DNA from: Forficula auricularia
Taxonomy: Eukaryota; Arthropoda; Insecta; Dermaptera; Forficulidae
Direction of reading: 5' to 3'
Length of the DNA stretch: 64,000 nucleotides
Assembly: GCA_024734495.1 (NCBI GenBank)
Contig: JALMQS010000880.1
Coordinates: 62,001 to 126,000, forward strand
Under the pieces are notes generated by a model. That model did not search any database and was not told the DNA's origin. It saw nothing but the letters and a program-made list of their open reading frames with translations. The position numbers were made by a program, and so were the translations under genes. Shown here piece after piece: positions 11,577 through 22,373 of the stretch (position 1 is its first letter; every line of letters starts with the position of its first letter).

Positions 11577-12360
11577 GTTACTAATGACAGATACCACATG
11601 TGGTTACATAATTTATGTATTATGCTTATTTTCTCATCAACTTAGCGATAGACATACAAATTTTTGAAAAATTCTAAGTCCAATCGAGGAACTTTTGCAG
11701 CCTTTAAGGTACAGTTTGGCAAGAAATATGCAAATATCCCGAATCCCAATTTTTTCTTCATTGGTCAAAGTAAACTAGCCCCGGAATAAAATACACTTTT
11801 AAACTATATATTGCCTTCGACATCCATCGAGCGTGGTGAAACTCTCCTAGAACTCGAAAAGAAATACCTGTGGGAGGTGTTCCGCCTAAGAAAATGATGA
11901 CGAGCTCGAGGAATTTGCGGTAATTTTTGGGCACTTTTAGGGTTCCAGAAGAGACTTCATATAATTTTTGGCAAAACCTTCAGATGCTAAAATTCAACCT
12001 GATGAATGAATACTACAATTTGTAACTTTGGTTGAGACGTAGACTTTGCTTGAGTATTTTAAGTCACGCTTTGCATGGATAAATTAAAAAAAAATGTTCA
12101 TTGTGTTTGAAAATGTCTAAATCTTGGAAAAAATAATTTTCATCGATCATGATTTTTACTTTACCACACAGGGTATGGTCAAGTATTGTAATCGTGCATG
12201 AAAAAAGTGGTTTTTTTCCTTCTTTTTTTCAAAATATTTTAAAACGGCTGAAACTATTGTGATTTAAAAAAATTGAGCAAAACCCTGGCATTTCGCTCTA
12301 CAAAAAAGCTCTAATAAGTGAACATAGAAAAAATTATATTTTTCGAGATAATAATTTTTG
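11577..12360. other. AT-rich DNA with a degenerate copy of the 208-bp unit
   Basis: No gene. About 11915-12085 is a diverged reverse copy of the 208-bp unit found at 22374-23222, with recognisable words taatttttggcaaaac and aatactacaatttgta. Confidence 0.45.
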
Positions 12361-12364
12361 TCAA

Positions 12365-12865
12365 AATGTCTGTTAGTCTGCGTGTCTGGTTGGGTGTCCT
12401 TTAGTCTGTGCTTTATCAAATTTTTGTGGACGAGCTAGCTCAAAAACTAGTTTGAATATCGAAACCAAATTTCACACGTGGTTTTGGTCCATTGAGATTA
12501 AGAGAGCTGATTAGATTGTGATGCATATCGACTCAAAACTAAGGGGGTGGAGGGGTGTTAAAAATTAAAAATCTAGGCCATTTGAGTAAACTCAAGCAAA
12601 TTTTGTATACATAATCAGTGGACCCCCAGAAGTCTAAAAATGCAAAAACTAACCGCCCAAAATGGGGGGGAGGTGTATGGTCAAAAAATGAAAATCTAGG
12701 CTCTTCTACCAAACTCAACCAAATTTTGTATACATAATCAGTGGGCCCCCAGGAGTCTAAAAATGCAAAAACTAACCCCCCCCTACATGAATATAAATAA
12801 TTTTATTAAATATTAAATATAAGTGAGGGGCCAGGTTGTATGGTAAGTCAAGTGGATGGCCACAT
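12365..12865 (+). repeat. Dispersed element with ~123-bp internal repeats
   Basis: Two units, starting near 12560 and 12684, contain aaattttgtatacataatca and tctaaaaatgcaaaaacta at a spacing of 123-124 bp. The same sequence lies reversed at 43985-44400 with three units, and the flanks match as well (ggggccaggt...gtggatggccacatc). This is an interspersed element of unknown class. Confidence 0.6.
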
Positions 12866-13970
12866 CAGAACATGTCAGGTTATTTTTGTCTGTCTTGATT
12901 CCGATATCCAAAAGATAAATCAAGAAAAGAAACTCGTGAAAAGTTTATTCTTGTGTCAAAATATTAATTCCGATTGGATGAACTAATTAGATTTAGAACT
13001 TCTGTTTCGAAAATACTAAAAAAATCATTTTTTATTGAGATTTCAAGACGATATCATAATATAGACTGTAAAAATAAACAATTTATTATTAAGCATATTA
13101 TTTATTAGTACCTGAGAGTGAACTGAATCTTGAAATAGTCTTCACTTCTAATAAATGTATTATATATTTTTATATAAATTATAAAAATTGTGTGCAAGTT
13201 TTAATACAGATTTTAGATCCGACAATTAAATCCTTTATTATAAATTTATCAAATATCTGGCAGGCAAATGCATTAATCGGCAAGTCAATTATTTTATTTA
13301 TTTATTTTTATTTTAGATGGTGAATTTTTGAAATATTTTAAAGGGTTTCATGGTTGTTCCAGTTTCTATCATTCAAGGGAATGTTACAAAATTAATTAAT
13401 TGAATTTCCTTTTAAATTTACGATGTTTTTTGCTCCTATAAAATACCTATATAAAATGAATGCGTCCTCCTATCGTATGTCTTATTGGATTATTTGACGC
13501 GGAGCATCTTCTTTCATTGAAATAAACTTTATTTCCATTAGTATACAAATGGAAGTTTTTATCTAAAGTAATTGAATTTTTGTATTCGTATATCGTCTAT
13601 ACCTAATGATAATATTGAACGAATAAACTGTATAAACTTTTTTGTCAGTTCCAAACTTGTTTAATTATATTTATAGAAGATTTTCAAAAATCATTTGAAA
13701 ATGAATATTGATTGATTCTATAAAAAATAGGACGAAGTAAAACATTGCTTATTAATTAAAAGTTTGTCGTTTATCACCATCATCATCGAGTATACAGTCT
13801 TAAGACTGGTTTGACGTAAGCACTCGCCTCCTCTTCGCCTTCTAATCCCTTGGAAATCCCCCGTGATCTAAGAACTTCTCGTTTGAAATTGTATTCAACA
13901 ATTTAATCTTTAACATTCTTCTGTAGACCCACATTTCGAAGGTTTTCTACAGTCTCTTTCTTCTGCCTTA
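12866..13970. other. AT-rich DNA, no gene recognised
   Basis: About 12895-13050 belongs to the dispersed family noted near 4600. The rest holds nothing recognisable beyond an (attt)n run near 13295-13312. Confidence 0.35.
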
Positions 13971-13973
13971 TAT

Positions 13974-14110
13974 ATTTTTTTTTTTTTTTTTTTTTTTTAA
14001 TGATATTGATCTGAGAAGGAGATACACCAGATGGTGCATCCCCTAAAGGCCTGTATATGATGGCCCCTCCATCGTGAAAAGAACAGAGTAGAAGGAAAGA
14101 AGCCGGAATC
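13974..14110 (-). mobile_element. Jockey-type LINE 3' end, minus strand
   Basis: A T run (poly-A tail on the minus strand) is followed by atgatattgatctgagaagg, ggtgcatcccc and ccatcgtgaaaagaa. These match the 3' ends at 18300-18379 and 38585-38678 (cttttcacgatgga, tgcaccttt/tacaccttt, tccttctc). It is a 5'-truncated copy of about 130 bp. Confidence 0.6.
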
Positions 14111-14267
14111 ACAAGCCAAATCTCAGAAAGTTCGATACAATCCAATTTACTAAGTTCTTTTAAGGGCTTCGAGCAGTGGTAAATTCTCCGTGCGATAAAT
14201 TAGGTTAAATTTATCTCCCACTTAATTTTTTTTCCAGACCCTATACTTACAGAAAAAATGTCTGGGT

Positions 14268-14332
14268 ATAGCCGGGAATCGAACCCGTGACCTCCAGGTT
14301 GCCGGCCGACACTACACCAGGGAGGTGGTCAT
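14268..14332 (-). mobile_element. tRNA-like SINE head
   Basis: On the minus strand, ccctggtgtagtgtcgg resembles a tRNA A box, and gggttcgattcccgg forms a perfect T-arm stem-loop (B box). A short internal stem lies between. The sequence after it (ctgtaagtatagggtctgg) looks like a SINE body. It could be a degraded tRNA gene; the absence of an acceptor stem favours a SINE. Confidence 0.45.
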
Positions 14333-14784
14333 ATTTCCAATCGTTCTGGTTTAACAACGAAACATAGCGATGTTCCGTGCAAATATCGTCAGCCAGCTAG
14401 TTAGATATGTTCAACAGGTGCATCCGCACAGGGCCCAGCTTCTAAAGGGGCCCTGAAAAAGCACCCAACATAGAAAAGCAAATAATAAAAATGGTAACAA
14501 ATTAAATTGGAAAATACTATAATAATAAAATTAAGTTCTTACAAAAAACGCATTACACAACTTCTTTTATTAATATTTATTTTTAAAAAAATATGGGGGG
14601 GGGGAGTTTATAGTTAGCAAAGGGCCTACCAAAGGCTAGTTATGTCTCTGACTTCAACATCATCTACTTATTTTCTAAGCTAATTCTGAAGGAGCATTGT
14701 TTTAAATTTAGCTTAAGCAATACTGGATTTAATTCCTTGTTAGCTTCTTCATATGCTAAATATCAATAAAATATTACATTTTAA

Positions 14785-14858
14785 TTAAATTAGCGAACGA
14801 AGAAAACATTTTTTATTATAGACAATAGGATCAGCCGGGGTTCAAACCCGAGATCTAC
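14785..14858 (-). mobile_element. Truncated SINE copy, same family as 9897-10049
   Basis: The string cgaacgaagaaaa...ttattatagacaa followed by ggatcagccggggttc matches 9918-9975 closely. Only the T-arm half of the tRNA-like head and part of the body remain. Confidence 0.6.
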
Positions 14859-16215
14859 CCAACTTTTATTTGCTCGCTAATTTAATTAAATTTATAATTG
14901 TCGTTCGACGCGGCCTCGTTTTGATTGCGCCCCGGGGTAAAGAAAAAATTATTTTCGACCTTTGGGTTTGTTATCAATTGGCAGTCGTTTGAATATAATT
15001 AAATTTTAATTTTCCCTTATAATATAGCTAAAGATTTTGGGGGGAAGGCTTAAAACTTCTTTTTTTTAAATCATAATTTTATAAAAATAACATAGGTATT
15101 TATTAAAATAAAAATATCGGAAATAAAGTTTTAAGATTAATTCTAACAAGTGATTCATTAAAAATTTATGAATTTATTAAAATAAATCGAATTTTTTAAA
15201 AATTTTAACATCTCACGGAAGCATAAAATACTACAATATTGATTTTATATATCTCAACGAAAAGGCCAATTCTAATTTTGTATGAAAGAGGATATTTTTA
15301 TTTTATATGTGAAATCGAGAGAATTCCCCTTAAGTCCTTATGTGAGAAGAGAGCGTCCCCTCAGGAATCGAACCCGATTGCCAAACTTGCACTTATATGG
15401 TATATTATAAATGAAATTTTAAAATAGATTTTATATTAGATTCTGATGGACCTCGGACTACAGGGGTTGAACATCCTGGTATTCCTGTTGTGACGGGCCA
15501 TTTGCTACTAAATTTAAACTCTTTAAATTTTTAATGATGTAATCATTGTTTTTACGATTGATAGTCGAATCTTCCAAATGTTTGTCCATCCACTATTAGA
15601 CCAGAATCAATAAATATTTTCAATTTGTCGATACTCTATGTTTTCAGCAATGGTAATGACAATTTTCAAAAATATTATCGCAATTGTTATGATTTCTTAG
15701 ATACCTAATATTTTCTTAAATATGATAATTGTATTATATTTTAGAAGCCCATCTAAATAAAACTAGATATAGTAGAATTAAAAACTTAGCTAATGAGTTG
15801 TATTAAATATAAATGTACCAGGATAGAGGAATAAAGTACCTACCTAGGTACATTTAAAAAAATATACATTACTTCCAATTTAAATAGGAAATTAACTTTG
15901 ATTATTTTTATATTATAAAACCGTTTTAAAGATATTCAAAAAAACGAAAAATAGTTTCGGAATAAAATAATTAAAGTTTGTTGATCGAAATATACCGAAA
16001 TCTAATCAATTCTTGCAATTAAAATTACAAACTTTTTTACACAAAAAGAGCTTTTGTTCTTGAGTTACACAGACTCAAATAAATTTTAATCTTTAATTTT
16101 TTTTAAGTTTCAAACGTTTTTAAGCATAAAAAACATTATAAAGGAAACGCAGATCCGTATAAAAAATAAGATGTCGCTTTACGTTCGAGAGAATAGACAT
16201 CTCCTTATAAATGAA
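14859..16215. other. AT-rich DNA, mostly unassigned
   Basis: About 15345-15395 (minus strand) carries tRNA-like words (atcgggttcgattcctgagg) related to the SINE in the palindrome at 53051-53325. The rest shows nothing recognisable apart from a member of the dispersed family near 15960-16100. Confidence 0.35.
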
Positions 16216-16960
16216 AGAGCAAATTAAAATAAACTGCAACGGATCGTTGCTAAACTTTATCCAAATTCATTTGAAATATTAATATGTTTGTTCCTTTATT
16301 ATTAATCAGATATCCCTTGCAATTTGTCGTTCATGTTGGCATTAATTAAAAATAATTCTCATTTAATAGTCGAGGAATAATCATTCTACATTGGATTTTT
16401 GACATTTCGGTTATTATTGTAACCATTGCTGAAGACATGGAGGAATAGACTTAAAATCAAAAATAGCCATCGATTCTCATCTAATACTTGAGGAATAAAA
16501 ATTCTACATTAGGTTTTTGACGTTTCGATTATTATTGGTAACCATTGCTGAAGACATAGAGGAATCGACTTAAATACAAAAATAACGATCGATTCTCATC
16601 TAATACTAGATGAATAACCTTATTGCCTTTCAATTTCAATTCAATCGGTGCAACGGTGTGGAAAAATTCGTGGACGAAAAAAACGATAACACACACACAC
16701 ACATATATCCATCCATCCATCCATCCATCCATCCCCACGCACTTCCAAAAAAAATGGCGCTTTTTGGCCTCTCGACGAGATCCCAGGTAATTTTTGGCAA
16801 AACCGTCACGTGCTAAAATTCAATCTTATTGAATACTACAATTTGTGACCTTAATTGAGTCCATGGGTTCCGTAGTCTTTACCTGAGGACCCTTTGAAGT
16901 CGCGCTTGCCGCGCGACCGATTGCAATTCTTTCCCCATGCTTCGCATTGGATAAAGTAAA
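16216..16960 (+). repeat. Shortened copy of the composite 119-bp/208-bp element
   Basis: Starts with the same terminal sequence as 31975 (ctgcaacggatcgttgctaa). It has about three ~119-bp units in reverse orientation (16330-16640), then jumps to the opposite end (ggtgcaacggtgtgg, an (ac)n run, six tccatcca-type repeats, cacgcactt) and one reversed ~208-bp unit to 16960. The central inverted arrays of the larger copies are missing. Confidence 0.65.
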
Positions 16961-16965
16961 AAAAA

Positions 16966-17217
16966 TGGGTGAGTCGTCTTATAATCAGAGTCGTCCTGTA
17001 GTCGAACCAATATCGTGTTTTTATTATTATTTAAATACTCGGCAATTCTCTCTCTATACGGAACTAGGGAATCGAGAGGCGGTTCTTTCCTCGAGGTCTT
17101 CCGATTATCCTAAGTGGTTATGCCAGGCGACCGCAAACAATCGGAAACAACTCGTTAATTTCTTAAGATCCTTATTATCTAATTGAAATTTAATGAATAT
17201 ATATTTTTTTTAATAAA
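16966..17217 (+). CDS. Possible terminal exon, unrecognised protein (weak)
   Basis: An open frame ends at 17186. Its base composition is more balanced than the surroundings, and it encodes residues such as YTELGNREAVLSS and YPKWLCQATANNRKQLVNFL. An AATAAA signal lies 25 nt after the stop (17212-17217). No family is recognised. The 5' limit is unclear because the frame starts directly at the end of a 208-bp repeat unit; no convincing splice acceptor was seen. It could equally be a repeat-derived open frame. Confidence 0.25.
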
Positions 17218-17399
17218 TATTCCTTCGTCGGAATTCTTTTCCACTTGAAATCTTCTCGATATAAACAATTTTATTTAATTGTTTCATGCTACATGTATTT
17301 GAATATTTTTTTATTAAAAAGAATTAAATAAATAAATAGGAAGTAATAGATATTTTAATGGAGAGGCAACTCTGGGATGATAAAAAAATGCGATTAAAA

Positions 17400-17480
17400 T
17401 AATTTATTGAAACGTCAATTTTAAATTTTTCCAAAAGCCGACGTTTCGAAAGATATTCCCTCCTTCATCATGGTCTAAAA
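17400..17480 (-). ncRNA. Degenerate hammerhead motif
   Basis: Minus strand: AUGAUGA at 17471-17465 in place of CUGAUGA (the essential C3 is A), one extra A, a decayed stem II, then GAAAC-GUC ending at 17440 followed by GG. The 3' half is intact and the 5' core is mutated, so this is a relic of the ribozyme-bearing family, with no activity expected. Confidence 0.4.
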
Positions 17481-18210
17481 GGGTCATCAAAGAACCTTCC
17501 TTCTAATCTCTTTTAAATTGCCTGTTTGGTCTTATACATTGTCATTCATCAAAAAAATCTCCATCAAATCTTTATTAATATCTACCAGCCTCCAAGAAAA
17601 TACTTCAAAAAGGAAATAACTTGAATAGAATATTTACAAGTGATGAACTGAATAATTATTTCTCTCAATGGCATGGAATATTTATAAAATATAAAGATAT
17701 GAAAAATGGTATAATTTTTTTGTTTTGATAGAGTCAGATTGAAAAAAATGGAAAAAGAGATTTTCTTTGATAAAGGAAGAAATTCTCCCGAAACGTTTGG
17801 GATCTAATTAGGCATCGCAATACTAGCAATGTTAGCTATAAATACCGAATACCGATATTATATGCTAGTTTGCAAATTCGTAAAACGTGTATTTGCTAAG
17901 GTAAAATACCGGTATTTTCGGGATTAGCTATAAATAAAAAATTGCCACAAACAATAATACAAAAATAATACAAAAATATATTTATCCAAAACAATCAGAC
18001 GGGAGACCGAGCTGTCAGAAGATGAACGAGACAAATATTTAGAGAAATTAACATATATCGCTCATTATTAACAGAGTAGGTACCACCAACAAGCGTAGAT
18101 GCCAAAATAGCATTTTTAACTCCAGGTAATTTGTGCAGAAAAATACGTTAAGGCTTAATGACAGTAGTATCATTTTATTTTATATTTGTACATAAGGAAA
18201 ATTCGAAATC
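17481..18210. other. AT-rich DNA, no gene recognised
   Basis: A GAAACGTTTGGG string at about 17793 follows a weak hairpin and may be another decayed ribozyme fragment, but the 5' core is not recognisable. Nothing else is supported. Confidence 0.3.
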
Positions 18211-18214
18211 GATG

Positions 18215-18379
18215 TTTCTTTCAATCTATAACCTTCAGCTGTTTAAGACCCGTATCCACAGAAACCTTCGACCCCACCCAGCCCATATCTTCTTTTCACG
18301 ATGGAGAGGCCAACCCAGGCCTTAAGGGATGCACCTTTTTGGTGTAACTCCTTCTCTCATCATTTTCATTAAAAAAAGG
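18215..18379 (+). mobile_element. Jockey-type LINE 3' end fragment
   Basis: Encodes the extreme C terminus of the reverse-transcriptase protein (YNLQLFKTR-like residues, from about 18222), followed by cttttcacgatggagagg, ggtgtaactccttctctc and a short A run. It is nearly identical to 38520-38665, so it is a severely 5'-truncated insertion. Confidence 0.7.
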
Positions 18380-18490
18380 TGAAAATTGATTTTTAGATGT
18401 TATTTTTCATATGGTATCTTTCTTGATTTCTTGGTCGACAGGGTCCCCAGAATCCGAATTCCCGGTGCCATCATTTGAATTTATTTATTA

Positions 18491-18735
18491 TATCGTCGCC
18501 TTAGAGTGTAAACCTGCTAAATCTATTTTTTATCATATATGACATATTAATACAGTTCGAAAGAAAAAGAGATGTAGCATCGTCCAAATAAAACTGCTAC
18601 TTAAAATTATGATCGTAAATTGTAGAAAAAAATGTGAAAAATAGTTTCTTTCCATAACAACAATATTAAATTTTGATTGTTTTTTGTCTGCCCTGTAAAA
18701 TTTCCTTGTTGGAAGTTAGCAGGTTTACACTCTAA
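18491..18735. mobile_element. MITE copy 1, TIR ttagagtgtaaacctgcta
   Basis: A 245-bp element with ends ttagagtgtaaacctgcta and tagcaggtttacactctaa in inverted orientation. It is preceded by cgtcgcc, which also belongs to the family end. The interior (aagagatgtagcatcgtcca, actgctact, cgatcgtaa) matches copies at 20571-20785 and 52739-52994. It is non-autonomous and has no coding capacity. Confidence 0.8.
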
Positions 18736-18755
18736 TATACATTATATATAATAAT

Positions 18756-19511
18756 GGGTGAAGTAAAAAGTTCTGACCCTTTCTGCTTGATGGATTTTAA
18801 TGAGCCATATCTCACGATGTATGCGTCGCATCTGGTCATTCTAAACTGGGCCTTAAAGGTGACATAACGCTTTAAAAAAAGTTATTTGAGAGTTTTGTGT
18901 GTTAGAGCGTTCTAAAATGGAGGTAAAAAAAAAGAGAAAATTCGAAACATTCTTCAGTACCACTACGACCAAAGGGAAAAAGCGGGGCAGGCGGCCAAAT
19001 AAATATGTGCTGTTTATGGCCCCAATACAGTATCGAATGCAACAGCAAAGCGGTGGTTCCAACGATTTCGTTCTGGTAATATGGACGTCGAAGATGAGAC
19101 ACGCCATGAGGTAGGCCAATCGTCGATAAATGTCGATAAAATTTTGGAAATTGTGGAGTCGGACCGGCATGCGATCACTTATTCCATTCCCCAGGAACTG
19201 AAGATTAGCCAAAAATCCGTTTGGAACCATTTGCATAAGGCTGGTCTCAAGAAGAAGCTCGATGTATGGGTGAAACACTAATTGAGCAAAACAACCTTTT
19301 GGACCGTGTTGATGCCTGCGATTCTTTGCAAGTTCAAGTTTTTTACCAATAGCGACGAAGACTTCTTCAATTATGAAATTGCCTTCAAAATGCACAAAAG
19401 TTATTGAACAAAACGGCGCATATTTGATCTAAATCGGAAAATCCTAACTATGTTAATTTCATGGTCGAAATAAAGAGAAAAAAAAGGCTCAGAACCTTTT
19501 ACTTGACCTAT
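18756..19511 (+). mobile_element. Internally deleted mariner element
   Basis: Imperfect ~28-bp terminal inverted repeats: the left reads gggtgaagtaaaaagttctga and the right, reversed, ggtcaagtaaaaggttctga. Between them lie the N-terminal DNA-binding region of a mariner transposase and then its extreme C terminus. The element is about 0.75 kb against about 1.3 kb for full mariners, so the catalytic part is deleted. Confidence 0.8.
18916..19425 (+). pseudogene. Mariner transposase remnant
   Basis: The start is MEVKKKRKFETFF. Frame changes are needed to follow the paired helix-turn-helix region: ATAKRWFQRFRSGN near 19040-19080, then MDVEDETRHE, then VDKILEIVESDRHAITYSIP and WNHLHKAGLKKKLDVWV (about 19120-19275). 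After the DACDSL-like segment near 19310 it jumps to the C-terminal residues KVIEQNGAYLI (about 19395-19428). All three catalytic aspartates fall in the missing part. It is a dead gene that at most keeps DNA-binding potential. Confidence 0.75.
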
Positions 19512-20205
19512 TATATAGGTATATATGTTTATTTGCATCAAGCAGGAGACAACCACATTAATTTCTACTTAAAAATGTAGATTTTTCTCTGTTTTATTAT
19601 TATTATTATTAATTATTGTCTAAGACGGAAATGAATTGAAAATAAAAAATAAGTCACTCATAGAAGAAGAAATGTCGAGATTTTTTTTCAAAGGAAATTA
19701 ATGTATTTTAATATTTGAAATATATCAAAATGAATAAAGAAAGAGGGAAAGAGGGAACCTGTTTCTAAATAGCTTTCAGTTAAAGAAAGGGAAAGTTGGA
19801 GAAAGAAGAAGGAAGCATCATCAGATAGCGAGTGATACAAGTGCACTTCCGGCTGCACCTTTGATGAAGGCCATTTCCGCTGCCTCATCTTTTTTTTTGC
19901 CTTGATGAGCAAAACCTCCCCAACTAAGGTGATCGGCCGATACGCTTAACGAGGGACAGTGAAAGTCAAGGAGAGAGAAAGAGACAGAGGGATAGTAGGA
20001 AAGAGAGAGAGAGAATTGAACGCCGGTCGCGAGAAATTATTAGAGCAATTCTATTTCTTTCGATTCTTAATTGAAGTCTACCTGCTTAAAAGATAGGATT
20101 AATTATATTCCATTACAACTGAGCCTTTTGATTAAAGTTTTAGATTTAATGAAAAAAATGGTGTGTACACCACACGATTTTCACTTACAGCCTTTACTTT
20201 TTTAA
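19512..20205. other. AT- and purine-rich DNA, no gene recognised
   Basis: About 19525-19555 repeats a segment at 30873-30900 (gtttatttgcatcaagcag). 19955-20015 is a purine-rich run of GA repeats. No protein or RNA gene is supported. Confidence 0.35.
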
Positions 20206-20207
20206 AT

Positions 20208-20400
20208 CATCCTTTTTTTGGCTTTTCGGTCTTTCTAGCCATAAGCCAATTTACGATCCTAATTATTTTATTTTTTAAATTTGTCTCTACCTCCCCCCCC
20301 CCCCGGGGGGGGTCAGGTTTTAGTCGGATGTCTAGAGTCGAATTCGAACCCGGGTCCACTTGGTTAGCAGGCTGACATGCTAACCCCTAGCCTATACCCC
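20208..20400 (-). mobile_element. tRNA-derived SINE, second family
   Basis: On the minus strand the head begins near 20400 (ggggggtataggctagggg), has a T-arm-like gacccgggttcgaattc, and continues through a body (catccgactaaaacctgac, ggtagagacaaattt) to cttatggctagaaag and an A-rich tail near 20208. The body and tail recur on the plus strand at 21488-21601 with a clean poly-A, which confirms the 3' end. Confidence 0.7.
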
Positions 20401-20570
20401 CCATTTAAATCATCCTACCAAGTGTCTCTTTTCAAATTAGTCCACCTTCAATAAATTGAGAGAGGAAAAATTTTATTTAAACAACATGAATAGATTTTAT
20501 GAGAGTTCAAGTTGCCGATAGAAATAGATTTAAATTTTCGTGAGATCTTTTAGACCCGATGGAATGGATT

Positions 20571-20785
20571 TTTTTACAAGGCAGACAAAAAACCTTACAA
20601 AATTTAATATTGTTTTTTAAGAAAGGAACCATTTTTCACATTTTTTCTACTACTTACGATCGTAATTTTAAGTAGCAGTTTTACTTGGAAGATGCTGCAT
20701 CTCTTTTTCTTTCGAACGGTATTAATATGTGATATGCGATAAAAAATGGATTTAGCAGGTTTACACTCTAAGCTGACGATATGTC
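20571..20785. mobile_element. MITE copy 2 (one end lost)
   Basis: Reverse-orientation copy of the element at 18491-18735. The right end tagcaggtttacactctaa plus gctgacgatatg is intact; the left end merges into unrelated sequence near 20571. Confidence 0.75.
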
Positions 20786-20794
20786 AAAAGAGTT

Positions 20795-21345
20795 GTTTTT
20801 TATCCCTCCGCGAATCGAACCCGAGTGTCACTAACAGCAATTCGGGCCATGTGACCACCCTGTGAGTTGCGAACCCTTCTGATATAGTAAATGCGCTAAA
20901 TATTTTACTTAAAGATTTAAATTTCATTTAAAAATTTCGCGGTCTAATGATTCGAAATGTAAACATATAGCCATGCCATTAGATTAAATAAAAGTGGTTG
21001 AGTGTTGCTGGCCCGGATTGCTGTTACCGGTACTCGGGTTCAATTCACCATTTGATTAAATTTTGTAAATTGAAACAAAAATCTAAAATTGAAAAAAGTT
21101 TAATAGATTATACCTACAACGAAAAAAATTTTGTTCTGAGTATTAAGTTTTTATAGAAAATCATCTGATTTGGTAAACTACTAAATTCAAGGTGTTATGG
21201 ATAATTTTAATTATACTAGAAGGTTGTATTTATCCCTTTAGGAATTAAACCCTAGATGCCAAAAATGCAGTCCGGGCACTTGGCTTGCCCTCCAACGATT
21301 AACCAATCTGACATAGAATGTGTAAAACTTTTTTCTGAAAGATTA
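20795..21345. repeat. Cluster of decayed tRNA-like SINE heads
   Basis: Three related pieces with B-box-like words: minus strand near 20805-20880 (cgggttcgattcgcgg), plus strand near 20990-21050 (actcgggttcaattc) and minus strand near 21235-21320 (ctagggtttaattcct). They share gcccggattgctgtta-type segments with each other and resemble the SINE palindrome at 53051-53325. All are diverged. Confidence 0.45.
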
Positions 21346-21487
21346 AATCTTCATTATTAAAATAATTCATGGTTAGTTTATTTTATACATAGAGTAAAAC
21401 TATATATTTTAATTATAATATTTTGATGGTTACGATTTTCAAAAATTAAAAAAAAATTCTTTAAATATTTAATTACCTTTTATAGGC

Positions 21488-21601
21488 ATCCGGCTAAAAT
21501 CTGACCCCCGAGGTAGAGACAAATTTAAATAAAATAATTAATATCGTAAATGGCTTATGGCTAGAAAGGCCGAAAAGCCAAAAAAAAAAAAAAAAAAAAA
21601 A
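21488..21601 (+). mobile_element. SINE 3' half, second family
   Basis: Plus-strand copy of the body and tail of the SINE at 20208-20400: catccggctaaaatctgac, ggtagagacaaattt, cttatggctagaaaggcc, then about 22 A. The 5' head is truncated, as is common for SINE insertions. Confidence 0.7.
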
Positions 21602-22373
21602 TTACCTTTTATGAATATATAACAAATCTATTTCATCCATTATTGTGTAAACTTTTACGAATTTAATTTATTACGTTTTATATATTATGACAATAATAAA
21701 ATAATTAAACAAATTAGTAAAAAATATAATAATATATGAATGTTATGTAAAGCAGTACCATTTCATTTTTGAAATATTGTTTTATATTCCATAAATATAT
21801 TACAACAACTTTAAAATAAACGAGGCGAAATTTATTAGAATGAATTCTATAAATATGTATTTGTTTCTTCAGCTTTTGAATACAAAATTGTTTTGAAATA
21901 AAAAATATTTTATAACAAGTCTCTTTCGCTCTTGTATGAAGGCCTGCCAAAACAAGAACTAATTAAAATGATAGTTACTTATTAAAAAATAGTAAATTAA
22001 AACGGAATTGAAAATAATTAAAATAAAAAAATAAATAGAATTTCATAAATACAGCTCAAAAAATTTATTAATCTGAAAAATGGGTAATTACAATCTAATT
22101 TATGTTCCTTAATATATTTCCCGAATTTCAAGTTTATAAAATAAGTATTTTAGAAATAAGTCAGAAGGAAAACTTAATCATTTTAATTTTTTGGGGGCCT
22201 TCTATATCTTGTAATTTTGAAATATACACATAAGTAAGTAGCAACCTACTTCCTGAAAGATTTTCCCTTCATGCCGATATACCTATCAGTGGCGGTTGGT
22301 GACTTTTCAACCAGGGGATGCTGTCCAAAAAAGTATCTTTCATTTTTTGACATTTTATTTTAATCTTCACTTT
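21602..22373. other. AT-rich DNA with one dispersed terminus
   Basis: About 22288-22335 (ggcggttggtgacttttcaa, ccaggggatgctgtcc) recurs at 31196-31242 and looks like the end of a DNA transposon. No gene. Confidence 0.4.

Noticed and set aside
17755..17805. Hammerhead motif around cccgaaacgtttggg
   Set aside because: The 3' half looks right, but the CUGANGA core and stem II cannot be placed.
18853..19395. 180-codon minus-strand open frame
   Set aside because: It is antisense to the mariner transposase remnant, whose plus-strand translation matches the family.
19688..19912. 74-codon minus-strand protein
   Set aside because: Low-complexity Ser/Leu/Phe translation of purine-rich DNA with no family resemblance.
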